Below, one piece after another: positions 38,282 to 50,500 of a stretch of 64,000 nt of DNA (the first letter of the stretch is position 1; each line of letters starts with the position of its first letter). Origin of the DNA: Engraulis encrasicolus. Taxonomy: Eukaryota; Chordata; Actinopteri; Clupeiformes; Engraulidae. Position numbers and translations under genes: made by a program. The stretch covers positions 51,139,278-51,203,277 of the forward strand of contig NC_085857.1 of assembly GCF_034702125.1 (NCBI RefSeq). Direction: 5' to 3'. The notes beneath the pieces are model-generated. The model did not search any database, had not been told where the DNA came from, and worked only from the letters and a program-made list of their open reading frames with translations.

Positions 38282-39913
38282 CAGGCCTGTTTCTAGAATT
38301 TTGGGGGCCCTAGGCAAAGGGGCTGTTGGGGGCCCGGGGGTGTCTGGGAAGCCACGGCGCATGGGATCGCTTTTGGGTGGCGCTTCAGTCATTCTCACAT
38401 ACCATTACAACATAATGTCACAGAATCCATGTAAACCTAAAGGAATGCAATCTTCCTGTAGTTATTATAATATGGGCAAACCTGGACCTGAACGTGGGCA
38501 AATACAGCCCATTCAATTCAATAGTCTCATGATTTCATGAAGTAATGTCTAATCTTAACATCACATGAGAGCATAGGATATGGCCCAATCAGGTTTTTTG
38601 ACCCTACCACAATGATCACAATCACAAATAAAGAATTAGGTCTAATCTTTCCAACCACTTTTAAAATCCAAAAGAGGGTGCACTATTTGTGAAAAGAACT
38701 ATTGACTCATAAAACAACAGAACAGTCCAGAAACCCAAGGCTAAGGAACTAATGAACAGTAGCAGGCACAGTGGCGGGTGATATTGGTAAGCAAGAATTC
38801 TGTGTTCCCCAGACGAGAATTCAGACAACCTTCTGCTCAGTCATTTTTCTTGCACGCTGCGTTTCGTATTGCGTCATTCACCCCACGAAATGTTTGCATT
38901 GTAATAGGCTACCATTACAGCAACAACTCACATTTAATGGCATTCAAAAATAACACATCACCGAAGCGCAATCATCATTCCAGAAAGGGTGTGTTCTTCT
39001 GGACCAGGTAATATTCTGGTAGGCTAATAAATTAAGTCAAACCACGAATAGCGACCAAGGGACACTCAACCACCTGCGTTACTCCGTGATTGCAGTTGTG
39101 ACAGGGGACAAATATTAACCCAGTCCCCTTACCTTTTAACGTTGTCTTGACCGCGTATAATGTATCCCGACCTTTCACTGTTATCCATGCGTTTCCAACC
39201 ATATACCATCTTCCACGTTCACTTCCACCTTGTAATCCACACCATAGCTAATAGCAAGAGAGGGACTATTGTGCTACAATTTGGCGATTCCTTTCAACTC
39301 ACTCGTGTTATCCGAAATATTGCACATTTGACCACATCCAAAACAGTTCCACTTCGACAAAAGGCGCGTTATTGAACAATCTCAAGAGTTTGCCCAGTGC
39401 TTGTTACAGCGGATTGTCAGTGCGATGTCACTGGCCTGGGACAGTTTGATTGCAGTAGCCTACAGAGAGTAATATGTTGTCTTCGAGATAACTTTTATTA
39501 TAAAAGCAACTGGCTTGAGCCAAAAAATGTAAAGTGTACTAGCGTCTGTACAACATCCTCTGAGAGAGATATTTTCGCTTTCTTTTCAGTTTGTATTGTG
39601 CATGATTTTAGGCTGTCGCTGCCAACCAATTGGAAGGGGGCCCCCTTCAGCTGGGGGTATTTTGACTTTTCAGCACTTGACCTCACGCTGTCGCTGATGC
39701 AAACCAATTTGAAGGGGGCCCCCTCGAGCAGGGGGTATTCGGGAGGCGCTGTTGCTGCCCTCGCAGCAGAGCCATTCATACAGAGTAGCGTATTATAAAG
39801 CTATTTAAAATCGTCATTGCGGTTGAAGACAAAACATGTCGTCCGTGGGGGCCCCTCCTACTCGGGGGCCCTAGGCAGCTGCCTATTTTGCTTACCTTAA
39901 CGCAACGGGCCTG
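38282..39913. mobile_element. 1.63-kb hAT-type element with 8-bp target duplication
   Basis: Ends CAGGCCTGTT / AACGGGCCTG. An exact AGGGTAAG flanks it at 38274-38281 and 39914-39921, and gene B has one AGGGTAAG at the empty site. It contains GGGGGCCCTAGGCA near both ends and a ~90-bp internal duplication (39600-39750). Non-coding. Confidence 0.9.
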
Positions 39914-40555
39914 AGGGTAAGGACTATATTGGTTTATGTTGGCTGCAGATCAGGTCGTGACTGTGGTTGGCTGTAGTGTTTCCAGGATTAATGCATAGAC
40001 CAGGTATGGCTTCAGCCTAGGGGCCCCATCTGCCAGGGGGCCCTTGATGGCCAAAAGGGGGGTTGGGGGAACATTGAAATTGGAGAAACGTATCAAGATG
40101 CCGTATTGATAACTTATTCTGCCGTGTCAGGTAGAGTTTTAAATCTTATTAATACTCCTCTTGGGTTGGAATTATGATGCCGTCTATGAAATTTTGTTGT
40201 GAAATTTGTCTTCCATGGGGGCCTTCAAACAAGCTGTACTACATGCGGCCCTGGGTCTTCTTGATCCGGCCCTGAGTGTGGCCAACATAATGAGTGCAAG
40301 GCAAACTAGTTCCTCTCACCCTTCACTGGTTTTATTCTATATCTTGCAAATGCACAATTAAAAGGTCCTCATCTAATTTTCAGTCGGGGTGTGGATAGGC
40401 TGACAGCGGGGAAACTGAATTGTTTTCTCCACGGAGGTAGGCTCTCAGCGAAACACAAAGGCAGAAGCACAGGCCAAGTCTGCAAATTGGAGTCCTTCCT
40501 ATAATATAATGTAACCTTCTACTGTTTTTGATTTTTTTTTTTTTTTTTTTTTTAC

Positions 40556-40715
40556 TGTAATGTGCAAGACCCACAAGTGTCCCTGGTGGTCAAATGTTGA
40601 CAGTGCAGAAAGTAGCACTGCAGAGGAGAGAACACAGACATGTGACATCCTACAGAGGGAGCTACTGGGTTTATGGAACATCATCACCATTCGTTGTGTC
40701 TACACACCCCCTTAA
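40556..40715 (+). repeat. Repeat resembling the 5' flank of the gene B/C blocks
   Basis: GTCCCTGGTGGTCAAATGTTGACAGT and GACATCCTACAGAGGGAGCTACTG recur at 13240-13380, partly at 14133-14215, and the second motif near the starts of blocks B (14447) and C (28273). A T run (~22) is just upstream at 40530-40552. Confidence 0.65.
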
Positions 40716-40772
40716 ACCATTTTAAAGTGTGTGAGCACAACTTCAAGTTCAACTTCAACTTCTATCGCATGT

Positions 40773-43341
40773 TACCGTATTAGCCCGAATATAAGACGAT
40801 CCTGATTATAAGACGACCCCCCATTTTCAGGCTCATGTTTTGGGGAAAAAAGTTTTTTGAAGACTTAATTTTGTTTCACATTGGAAACTTTTCTCAAAAT
40901 GCAATTTTTAATTTGTTGGAAAATCTGAGGCTTTTACAAAGAACAAATTTCACAATATCATTTTCATGGAATTTCCATGATATAAGACCACAGATGATTA
41001 CTCATATCCTTTTCCTTTACTCACTTCACCTGTCAAGCGCCAATAGGCACCTACAGGCTACAGCCGCCTGCCTGGGCCCGCCTGTTTAAAGTGCGACGCA
41101 GCATAGCCTACACTCAGAGCATTAGTCTGCGCCAGCCAGGCAACCAGTCCAGTAGAGATAGGCAATCTATTGTGCAATGCACAGATTTTGCGAAATGCTT
41201 AGTTGACAGCAATAGCTAACCAGCAGCCGTCTCGCCAAATCGCCGTTCATTTTATGCATCCAAAGTTTTCCGTTGGACTATAGAAACCGAATGTGACCAA
41301 AGGCAGATTGACGCATTGCACTTGAAACCCATGCGCTGCCTATCAGGACCACGTTGTCCGATTGATATTCATTTCGTACCAAGGGTAAAACTCCTAGTGA
41401 TTTTATATGAACAAGACAATCTCTTGCCTTAACCATTATTCTGTGTTGTTGCATCGTTGCGAGGCATATCGTCAAAGGCACCGCTTTCTCGGGCACACAC
41501 AGATGACCATTGATTGGCTGATGACAGCATCCCAAACTTAGCCTACAGGTTGTTCGTCAAATCACCCTTCATTTCTTTAGTTCCTAGTGGTGTTGTCGGC
41601 TGACCAGAGAGAACGACTAGGGTTGTGCCGATAGACGATGTCATCGTCCATCGGCGATGGACAGCTGGCATCACGATGGACAGCCAACATCGTGATGCCA
41701 AGGAATTTGTATTTTTGAAGCCGCTGCTATTGCCATCATTACGGTGCTTGGCATTGCAATAAACTGAAACATTACCGTAAAATCCTTAGTAGCAGCGGAC
41801 TGCGCAGGTAGCAGGACTGAACGGACCGAGGTTGTCAACACAAGCCTCAAGCAGAGTGAATTTTATAGCTACGAAAAAAAACCGCAATGGAATAAAAAAA
41901 AACTTGTGAACTAAGCCCTACTATTGTTTGCTGCATATGAGTTCAAGTAAGTGTCTGATTGCCTACATTTATTTATGTGACCCAAGTTTCTACAACGGAG
42001 AGTCATGAGGCATGGTTCTCCCTCTGGAGTAGCCTAAAGTGAAAGCAACAATCGACAGTTTACCATTTCATGTTTAACGGAAATTCGACTCAAAATGTTT
42101 AATCTCTCCGCGATGGAGATGTCTTGTGAAGTAGCCACACAAGATTGTAGGCTACACTTCTGATTAGCCCACTGCCAAGAGGGAGCGCAAGCGATTCCAT
42201 GTCTGCCCGCGTCTTTGTGGCTTCACCGCAATTGTTTCCATTGATGAATTAAAAAGTCTCGCCGTGTGCTTAAGAAACATTCGCGTCGGGTAATTTGCTA
42301 ACTCGGGCTAAAATCCATTGCAAAACCTCGAGAAGGCACGCGTGGGTTCTCATCTCTTCCATTTGACAAACGTTCTGGGCTTCCCTGCATGGCTAAAGTT
42401 ATGTACCGGTATGCAAAAAACGCTGTGACACAGCTGGTCTTGAAATAGAACTACGCCGTTAAATAACACACTCTAGTAGCAGCCTGCAGTAGGCTGCATC
42501 GCGAAATTTACTGAAAATAAGTTTCCACGCGGTGGAGTTTGGAAGAGTGGGCTTGAAGCAGCTGATGGTGACAACGAGAGACAAGAAGGGCGATGGGGAG
42601 GGGTCGCTCGGGGAGAGTCGCTCTCACAGACAGCAGAGGAGCGACCATCTCTGTTGCAGACAGCGCAACTGGAGGAGGTTTAAACTTTTTTTGGTAAGAA
42701 TTTAAAAACTGTTAATATATTTGACTTAGGCCTACTCTTAAAGCAAATATATTAAAATAATAGCTTAGCGAAAGCCAAAAAAACCGAAACATATGATAAT
42801 TAAAAATAATAATAATAATAATAATAATAATAGGCCTAGTACCCCCCCCCAACGATGACGATGTCATCGTCCATCGCATCGTCTCACTGTAAACATCGTC
42901 AGCTGCCAATTAGGGGGACATCACCCAAGCCAAAGAACGACCAAAGCTTTCATGATGAGACTGTAAAACCAAACACAAATAAAAGCAGAGCAACGGGCCG
43001 CGATTGACTTGTGTTTTTCCCCTTGCACTGTCGTCCGCATCGCGTTGACATTGACAGTTGATAGACGTGCGGTGCAACAGTCATAACGAAACAAGCATCT
43101 GCAAATTTGATATGGACAAAACAATCTCTTAACCCATCCATTATTGAGTTGTGTGCATTGTTGTGAAGCATAGGCTAATGGCCGCATTCAGGTTAAGTAA
43201 AAAAAAAAAAATAAATAAATAAAAAAAACAATTTTTTTTTAGCCTACTTTTTTCTCTAGCACGCGGAAATAAGACAACCCCCCTTTTTAGAGTACTATTT
43301 TTATAACAAAAACCACGTCTTGTATTCGGGCCAATACGGTA
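40773..43341. mobile_element. 2.57-kb TIR element (TACCGTATTAGCCCGAATA ends)
   Basis: TACCGTATTAGCCCGAATA and AAGACGACCCCC at the left are matched inverted by CTTGTATTCGGGCCAATACGGTA and GACAACCCCCC at the right. A second repeat rich in CGATG motifs (TAGGGTTGTGCCGATAGACG at ~41619; GATGACGATGTCATCGTCC at ~42852) is nested inside. No intact coding frame. Flanking duplication not clear. Confidence 0.7.
42814..42832. repeat. (AAT)n microsatellite
   Basis: ATAATAATA run inside the TIR element. Confidence 0.85.
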
Positions 43342-43386
43342 CTTATTTCGGTACCTTTCATCCACCTCTTTATATGCTCACACTAA

Positions 43387-43928
43387 AGCTGGGCTTACAC
43401 TGTGCGACTTTTGCCCCGGTTTTACCCCGATTTGGCACTCGCACGACCTATGAGAGTCGGGCCGATTTCTTGCTCAATCGCAGGTCAATCGTGAGTCTCT
43501 CATCGTGCAGTGTACATGGGGTAGAGACAAGCGATTTCGCCTCACGATCGTGCAATCGCAGGGTCGCAAGAAAATCAAAACTGTTTGAAATCCTGGTCGT
43601 GCCTCGTGAGCAAATCGCACAGTTAAAGCAGTGCTACGACCCGATTTGACACTACACATGCACAAGTTAATAGAGCCGTGCGATTCGCTCTTGATCGCGT
43701 CCTCATCTCCACCTCAGGTGCGCATGTTCCCTCCTCTGCAGCCCCGGGAAACATGCGCGTCGTGTGGCACAGTCGGACCATTCTGCTCGCATCCAACCGT
43801 TGGCTCGTATAGTGTGAGGACGTGAGTAGTGAGATATAAACTTTTAAATCGCGAAATTTCCTAGTGCAGTGTGAGCATGAGCTTAATACCCACGACTGAA
43901 AATGTTGCACAGTCTATGCCCGGCTTAA
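43387..43928. mobile_element. ~540-bp MITE (AAGCTGGGCTTACACTGTGC ends)
   Basis: The left end AAGCTGGGCTTACACTGTGCG and the inverse of the right end (AAGCCGGGCATAGACTGTGC) agree except for a few substitutions. Interior rich in TCGCA and CGATTT motifs. No coding potential accepted. Confidence 0.65.
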
Positions 43929-44949
43929 GAGAACAAAAAGCACAGAAAACACATTTATGATTGGCCTTTGAAAATTATGATATTGATAGGCACTATGGAA
44001 TTAGATCAATTATGTTGCGACCCTTAGCTTATACACCGTTCCGAGAAGCGATTTTTGGGCACTGCCATCTTGTGCTGGTGGCATTGCTGGAGTGCCGTTC
44101 TATTAATTTAACTTGTTATGCCATCTATGAATAGATGCTGTGCGCTAATAAATTCTGGTTACTGAGACCATCAAACTGACAGGCTGAATAAAGTTTCAGA
44201 CAGTGAATGTCAGACAGTGGCCACCGGTGACTGATGAAGCTATATAATGAACTGATAGAATTTATAAATTAATGAAGCATTTAAGCAGGACATGTAGGCG
44301 AAACACAGGCTATACCGAATAGACCTATGGGCGGGCTAACTGGCATTTCACCAAAACGAGTTCGCTAAATAAATTATGGTTTCACTTACAAAGTTCAAAA
44401 AAGCCTTTTTCTCTTTCAGTCACTCGTTCGAGTGTCCTCTCCTACGGGGGGTTTTATCGTTGAAGTACAATTCCCAAAGTAATTTTGCCATCCCTGTCAA
44501 AGGCGAAAAAGGCAGCCCCTTTTTCCCGCTGTCCTCCAGGACTGTAAAAGGCGGCGCACACCTGTGCACATCCTCTCTTTCCATCCTTCGCTTTCACAAG
44601 TCATCACCGAGTTACTTTACCTTCCGTAACTCAGTTTAACTGTCCGACTAGAACCTTGCCTGGGAGGCAGGTTAAGGGCGCTGAATTACCAAAGTAAACT
44701 TCAGCATTCAACTTCCGGACTATCGTCGAAAGCAGCATAGAAGGGTAAGCTTTTGAAGACTGGACTGAAGACCAGTGTTCGTCTCTACTAGTCGACCATC
44801 TTACCCGAGGGAGCTAAGCAGGAGCTTAGCGTGACTGGAATAAGAGTAGTCAATGGTGGTCACTCTACTTCCGGTTATTTCCTCGTATCAGTAGTATACT
44901 GTAGTTCACATCTCATAAACATTTCTCAACTAGGTTGACATACTCAAAG

Positions 44950-45299
44950 TTAAAGGGGTATGCCACTATTTTGGGGCTTAATGCAGTTAAAATCGTTGGC
45001 TGGGGTTTATAAAGGTGGTAAAGTGTCTTATTTTTCATGTTAAGCGTTGTCTTGCTTTAAGACAAGTTAAAAGAGGGAATATGTCGCTAAGCTAGTGAAA
45101 GTCAATGTATCCGTGTAGCATTGTAGCATGCTACATGGATACATTGACTTTCACTAGCTTAGCGACATATTCCCTCTTTTAACTTGTCTTAAAGCAAGAC
45201 AACGCTTAACATGAAAAATAAGACACTTTACCACCTTCATAAACCCCAGCCAACGATTTTAACTGCATTAAGCCCCAAAATAGTGGCATACCCCTTTAA
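44950..45299. mobile_element. 350-bp near-perfect palindrome, TTAA ends
   Basis: TTAAAGGGGTATGCC ... GGCATACCCCTTTAA. Arms of ~172 bp pair almost completely, with only a few mismatches, around a spacer of a few bases near 45122. TTAA ends fit a piggyBac-like foldback. A transcript through it would form a long hairpin. Confidence 0.85.
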
Positions 45300-45351
45300 T
45301 ATACAGCATGTCTGTGGATTTTATAATCTCTCCTAAAAAAACACCTGTATT

Positions 45352-45620
45352 ATTTAAAGGACAAGTGCACTATTTTGAACACTTAGCCCCTTTTCTGAAT
45401 TGTCTGCAATAAAGCAGAGTGGTTTTTCACCATTTTCTATGTTTGCTGCTGTGTCTGTTATTTGACTAATTTTGATTTTGTCTCAACTAGCTTTAAATGT
45501 AATGGTCATCTATGGGCATGTCAAAATCTGTTCTTAAAACTAGCTTAGGTAATGACCCTAAACAGATAAAGTGTGATCAGAGGACAGATTTTTAGGCCTG
45601 TCACAACTATTCCCTATTAT
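45352..45620. mobile_element. Probable TTAA-start MITE fragment
   Basis: TTAAAGGACAAGTGCACTATTTTGAACACTTAGCCCC resembles the start of the neighbouring palindrome in form. The matching right end was not identified. Confidence 0.35.
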
Positions 45621-45707
45621 TTGACATAAAAGTTCATGAAGGTTGGAGCAGGCTTCACCCAACAAGTTGTTCTTCTTTTGAGAGTGCTGACCAAAATATT
45701 GAAAAAC

Positions 45708-45848
45708 TGAAAATTGAGAAAAGGTCGCACCATTTTTATTCTTATTTATTTATTTATTAACGCGTTTCGGCGTTCTGCCTTCCTCAGTGTGCCTGTGTCT
45801 GTGTAATAATAAAGAACCTATGCATGGTGCGACCTTTTCTCATTTTTC
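45708..45848. repeat. Foldback element with CGTTTCGG loop
   Basis: Arms TGAAAATTGAGAAAAGGTCG and inverse, about 26 bp. The loop has ACGCGTTTCGGCGTTCTGCC and TTCCTCAG, like the foldback at 10271-10415. The surrounding 43930-47569 otherwise shows no exon. Confidence 0.7.
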
Positions 45849-47569
45849 ACTATTATATATAAATATTACATCGTGTGTGTTCTGACACTGACTAGACCAA
45901 CACAACAGGCAAGATTATTTTCTGCTGCCAGTTAAGTCAATCTAATTTAATAGCATAATGTTAATGTCAATAGTATAAAAAAATCTATAAAAAAATGTAT
46001 AAAGTGTCCAACTGAAACTAGCACCACCAGTCCTTTTCTCTTCATCTACAGTGCTAAGGGGACTCCATTTATTCTCAACTTCACGAATCCGAAGGTCTCC
46101 TAAAGCGGCGTTCACCCGACATAAGTGGAAAAGAACCTGCCTGATTTTTCTCTCTCTCTCTCTCTCTCTCATACGATTCTCTGGTCACGCCATTTACAAG
46201 TTTCTGTTCCTGCATGTCAGCCATAACCACAACTGCTATATTGGTCAGAGCTCAGCTGCTGCGTCATACTCGGCAACACTCAACAGCACGGTAAGATCTG
46301 TCATGCCTCACCTACAAAAACCACCATTCGAATATGTACAACATTAACTTTGGTAAAAATGTGTCTTCGAGTATACACGCCTTTCTAATGCTCCTGTTCA
46401 TTGTGTGGCTCTACTTCTTCGTTCATCCTTCTCTTCTCTTCAGCATATTATTTTTACGGTGATTTTTGTCACAGTGCACACTATGTTTCTTCTGTGTTTG
46501 TTCAAGGCAATAGCAGTGTCACGTAATCATTTGTAAGGATGGCAGTGTCTCTTTACCAAAAGTGGCAAATGTCGCTGTATTGCGTGAGCATTACATCCTG
46601 TTAGTATTGTAGCATAGTGGGTGAAGCTCTGGCTCGTGTAGGTAACTGGTGAAGTGAGGAGAAGGGTCAAGAAGCCTGTGTGTTCCTGTGATGACAAGCT
46701 CATTGGGCTTTCTTGGTAGTGTTTCATCAACCAATCACAAAAAGTCATCTTGTCTAGTGACTTCAGACTTTTTTGCACACTGCTCTAAAACTTTTCATGT
46801 AGGCTGTTTATGTCCCTGTGGGTATACCTAAAGGCACATTTAAATGAAGCGAGAAAGCCATCTGAGCAGGATAACTCCCACTAGTGGCTTCAGTGGCTGA
46901 GGACTGTGTTGCCAAAAGAAAATCAGCCAAAGTCGCTATGGGCTCGCTGAAAAGTCGTTAGATGAGGTCATAAAATTACGTATGACGTCACAGCGTCACA
47001 CACGGCACGATGATCTACAGAAAACGTGCCCACATGCCTTCGTCCAAAGTACAAATAGTCGGTACTTTTTGGAGATCAGAGATAATCTGCAGCCTGCTTA
47101 ACCATGGGAAACGCTTCTAACGACGGTGCAGTCAGAATTATGTGGAAAAACAATGAATTTGTCACTGAAAATGTGCGTTTTAAAAGGTCGCCAGATCCAC
47201 CAAAAATTCACTTTTGGTGGCTGAGGACTGTGGCTTGAGCTACAGGAGTGTCAATTGAAACTCTACATAGCATTACAGTGATGTTTGCCACTGCCATTTA
47301 GAGAGCAATACTGTTTTAGCAGGTGATTCTAATCCCTTGACATAAGAATGACAACGCAATGTGAGAATGTGAAGCTATCAGGGTTTGTTTAGCTCAAATG
47401 AGTTTAATGTCAGTTGTGATTTGTTTGCAAACAAGTGAACATTTTGATTCACCTTAATGATTTGTTCATTCTTATTGACGAGATTTTTCAGATTTTCCGA
47501 CCTGTTGAGGATCAGCAGATGACCTCTGTGCCTACATATGTGTGATGAGTGATGGTTGTGTTGGTGGAG

Positions 47570-50500
47570 ATGGCTTCTTGCCTTTTACAGGCTCATTTTA
47601 TCCTTTTGTACGTAGCCCTGGGTAAGCATGTAATTTGTCTATAGGCTATGTATAAATATATAATTATGTACTGTGCATGAAAACAATGACATCAAAGCAT
47701 TCCATGTCAATTTCAGCACGTTTAATAGGCCTGCATCAAAGTCAGTGGACTGTAACACACACACAAAAAAGTGCGTTTTCAGAAAAAAAGAAAGTAACAT
47801 ATGACAATGGGGCTGGATTTCTGTGGAATGTACATGGATCTTGCCAAAATTCCGTGCCCCTGAACACAGAATTGTTTTCCGCGATGGGCACACGGAAGTG
47901 CTCTATATTCCCACAGTTGTTTCCACAGTCTTGTGTTTTCTCAGATTTTTCTAATTTCAAATATTTTTTTCTCCAAAAAAAATCTTACTGAAAGTTAGGG
48001 TTAGGTATTGTTTTGGTCTGGGTACAGCTATTATTCTTTCGTTTATTAGGCCTACATAAATTTGATAGCCTATCAATCAACTGGAAAAGGTATTTCTCAA
48101 AACTACACTCTAAGAAAATTTCCCTGCAAAATAACGGCAGTTACTGGCAATTATATTTACCTGTAATTCTACTGTTATTTCACACCAAAAATCAAATACA
48201 GCTCATTGCTGTTTAATGTATCACAGTAAATACATTATTTTCAGCAGCAATTGAACTGTTAAATAACAGTACTCTACAGAAAAATAACAGTACATTTCAG
48301 TTAAAAAGTTGAATTGTACTGTGTGATGACAGGCAAATACTGGGTCATAGTTGTATTCATGAATATGGCCATGGCAACTTCCCACCCCACCCATCATTCT
48401 CCATAACTGTGGTACCCTGGCCATGTTACCACCCCACCCTCCCATCGTTCACCATGACTGGAGTGCCTTGAGCATGATACTATGCCGCAATGCTGTATTG
48501 AGAAAATGGTTTGCGGTGGTCCTTTGAAAGTGTGGGCATGAACAAAATGTCAGAGTACGCAGTGCTATGTTACAATGATAGTGTGCAAGGTGGGCTTTTT
48601 ACTGTATCTCTTGATGAGCCAATGATGAATATAGCATTGGTCAGTCTTTAAAAAAATATTTTGCACCAAGTAGCACAGCAAACAAGCAGCACTACAAGCT
48701 AGCTCTCAAAGCAATACCTAATTTGCAGCAGGCACATTATATGCCACAATGCCACAAATGATGCCACATACAGCAAGCTTTCACAAAGAGGAAAGTGTGC
48801 AAGCATGTAAGCAAGCTTGTAGGCAAGCTTCTAGGCAAACAAGTGCTATGCTGTGCCATGCAGGCCAGCCAGCAGGCAGGCAAGCAACTGAAGTGTTGAT
48901 AGTCCAGATTTATATACAGGTGCAAGAGTACCATGTGACCAGAGTCATCAGGCCCTTGGCAGGTGACGCCCGTAATTGAATAATGGCATAACAGCCCTAC
49001 TCAGGTGAGGCCAGGCACTGATTAGCAGATTGGTTTAGATGGGGCTGCTGTGTTACAAGTTCTTAAAATGTTTCAGCCATTCACACTTTCATCACTATCA
49101 AAATGCATGTGCTACTCACACTTTGCTGCATCAAGCACTTTTTAAGTATTGCAGTTTCCTTAGGAATTGTTTCATCATGCTTGATAGTATCAGATAATCT
49201 TTAACCAGTCAGAATGACTTCAGTTCTTCAGGTGGTATTGAAGTTTGATGGTGATCACGGACAAGTGGAGGATGAATGGGTTTCAATGGTGCTGCCTAAA
49301 ATAACCTGTTATTTTCTAGAGATGCACCGGATCCGGATCCGGTTCCGGTTCCGGTTCCGGTTCCGGTTCCGGATCCGGATCCGTCAGGATAATAGAGTTT
49401 TTCACAGGGTCCGGGTCCGGCAGGATCTTAAGCAGTGGATCCGGTATCCGGCATGTTACCTAAAAATCAGGGTCTGGTGCATGTCTAGCCTAGGCTTTTC
49501 AGTCTTTCACAACCCCAATCACTGCATGGAGTGAAATCCCTTTGGAAGCGGCTGTTGCAGGCAGTGTGGCAATAAGCCAATGAGTCTAAACAATAGTTTG
49601 CGCCAACGTAATAAAAAGGGCCCACGTGTGCGAGTAGACTATATGTTTCAAACCTTTTGTAGGATCCGGTATCCGGTTCCGGATCCGGCAGGATCTTATT
49701 CAGTGGATCTGGTATCCGGCAGGATCCTAAAAATCAGGATCCGGTGCATCTCTAGTTTTTTCCACAACGGCGAATACTGCTATTGTGCAGTACTTACTGT
49801 TTTTGCTCAATATGTGACTCAAAGTAATATTTTCACAGTAGTTGTCTGTTTTTTCGAAAAGCAGTAGAATGCTGTTGCAGAATTTCCGTAAATAAACAGC
49901 TATTTGTTACAGTGTATATATTTACTGACAGGTTAAGGTCATGTATTGTTTTGGTCAGGGCACAACTTAAATTGCTATTTGCACACTGGATGGGGTACTC
50001 AAACGTGGAGCACAATTAATTTGTGATAAATGACAATATATATAGAACATGACTTAAAGGGGGACTCACAAAAAGGCTAAGGAGGTACGCAAGACAAAAA
50101 AGGTTGGGTAACATCTGTGTAGACAACCCTGCGGAAATCAAAGATTGTGATTATCACTTCATCTATAGAATTGTCAATCCCACAAACAACTTATAAGTAA
50201 AGTCCTCTGTCAATGAGTTTTTTAATCAACATTACACTTCAAAATAACATAAATATACTGTATTTTGCTGAATAAATACAATAAATAAATGTTGTTGACT
50301 AGTCTAGTTCTATCAGAACAACAACTTAAAACTTGTCATGCTATAAAATGTATGTATACCTTCAATTCCAGTTGCCAGTGGCGAGACATGGAAAGTGACA
50401 TTTCCTCGACCTCAAATCTGTGGCATGCCTGGATCGACTGTGACCATTCTCTGCTCCTTTACCCATCCTGCTGGTCTTGAAGTCACCAAAGTCTTCTGGT

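Larger units (their letters stand above)
28255..40020 (+). repeat. Duplicated block, copy C (carries gene C, enlarged by insertions)
   Basis: Homologous to 14426-19975. Continuity with copy B is broken at three places in the 3' flank: 33403-36770, 36783-38071 and 38282-39913. Removing these brings the block close to the size of copy B. Confidence 0.88.

Noticed and set aside
39397..39798. 133-codon open frame
   Set aside because: Lies wholly inside the non-coding hAT element 38282-39913, with no domain.
43320..43910. Open frames of ~95-110 codons on both strands
   Set aside because: They lie in the MITE at 43387-43928 and show no protein family features.
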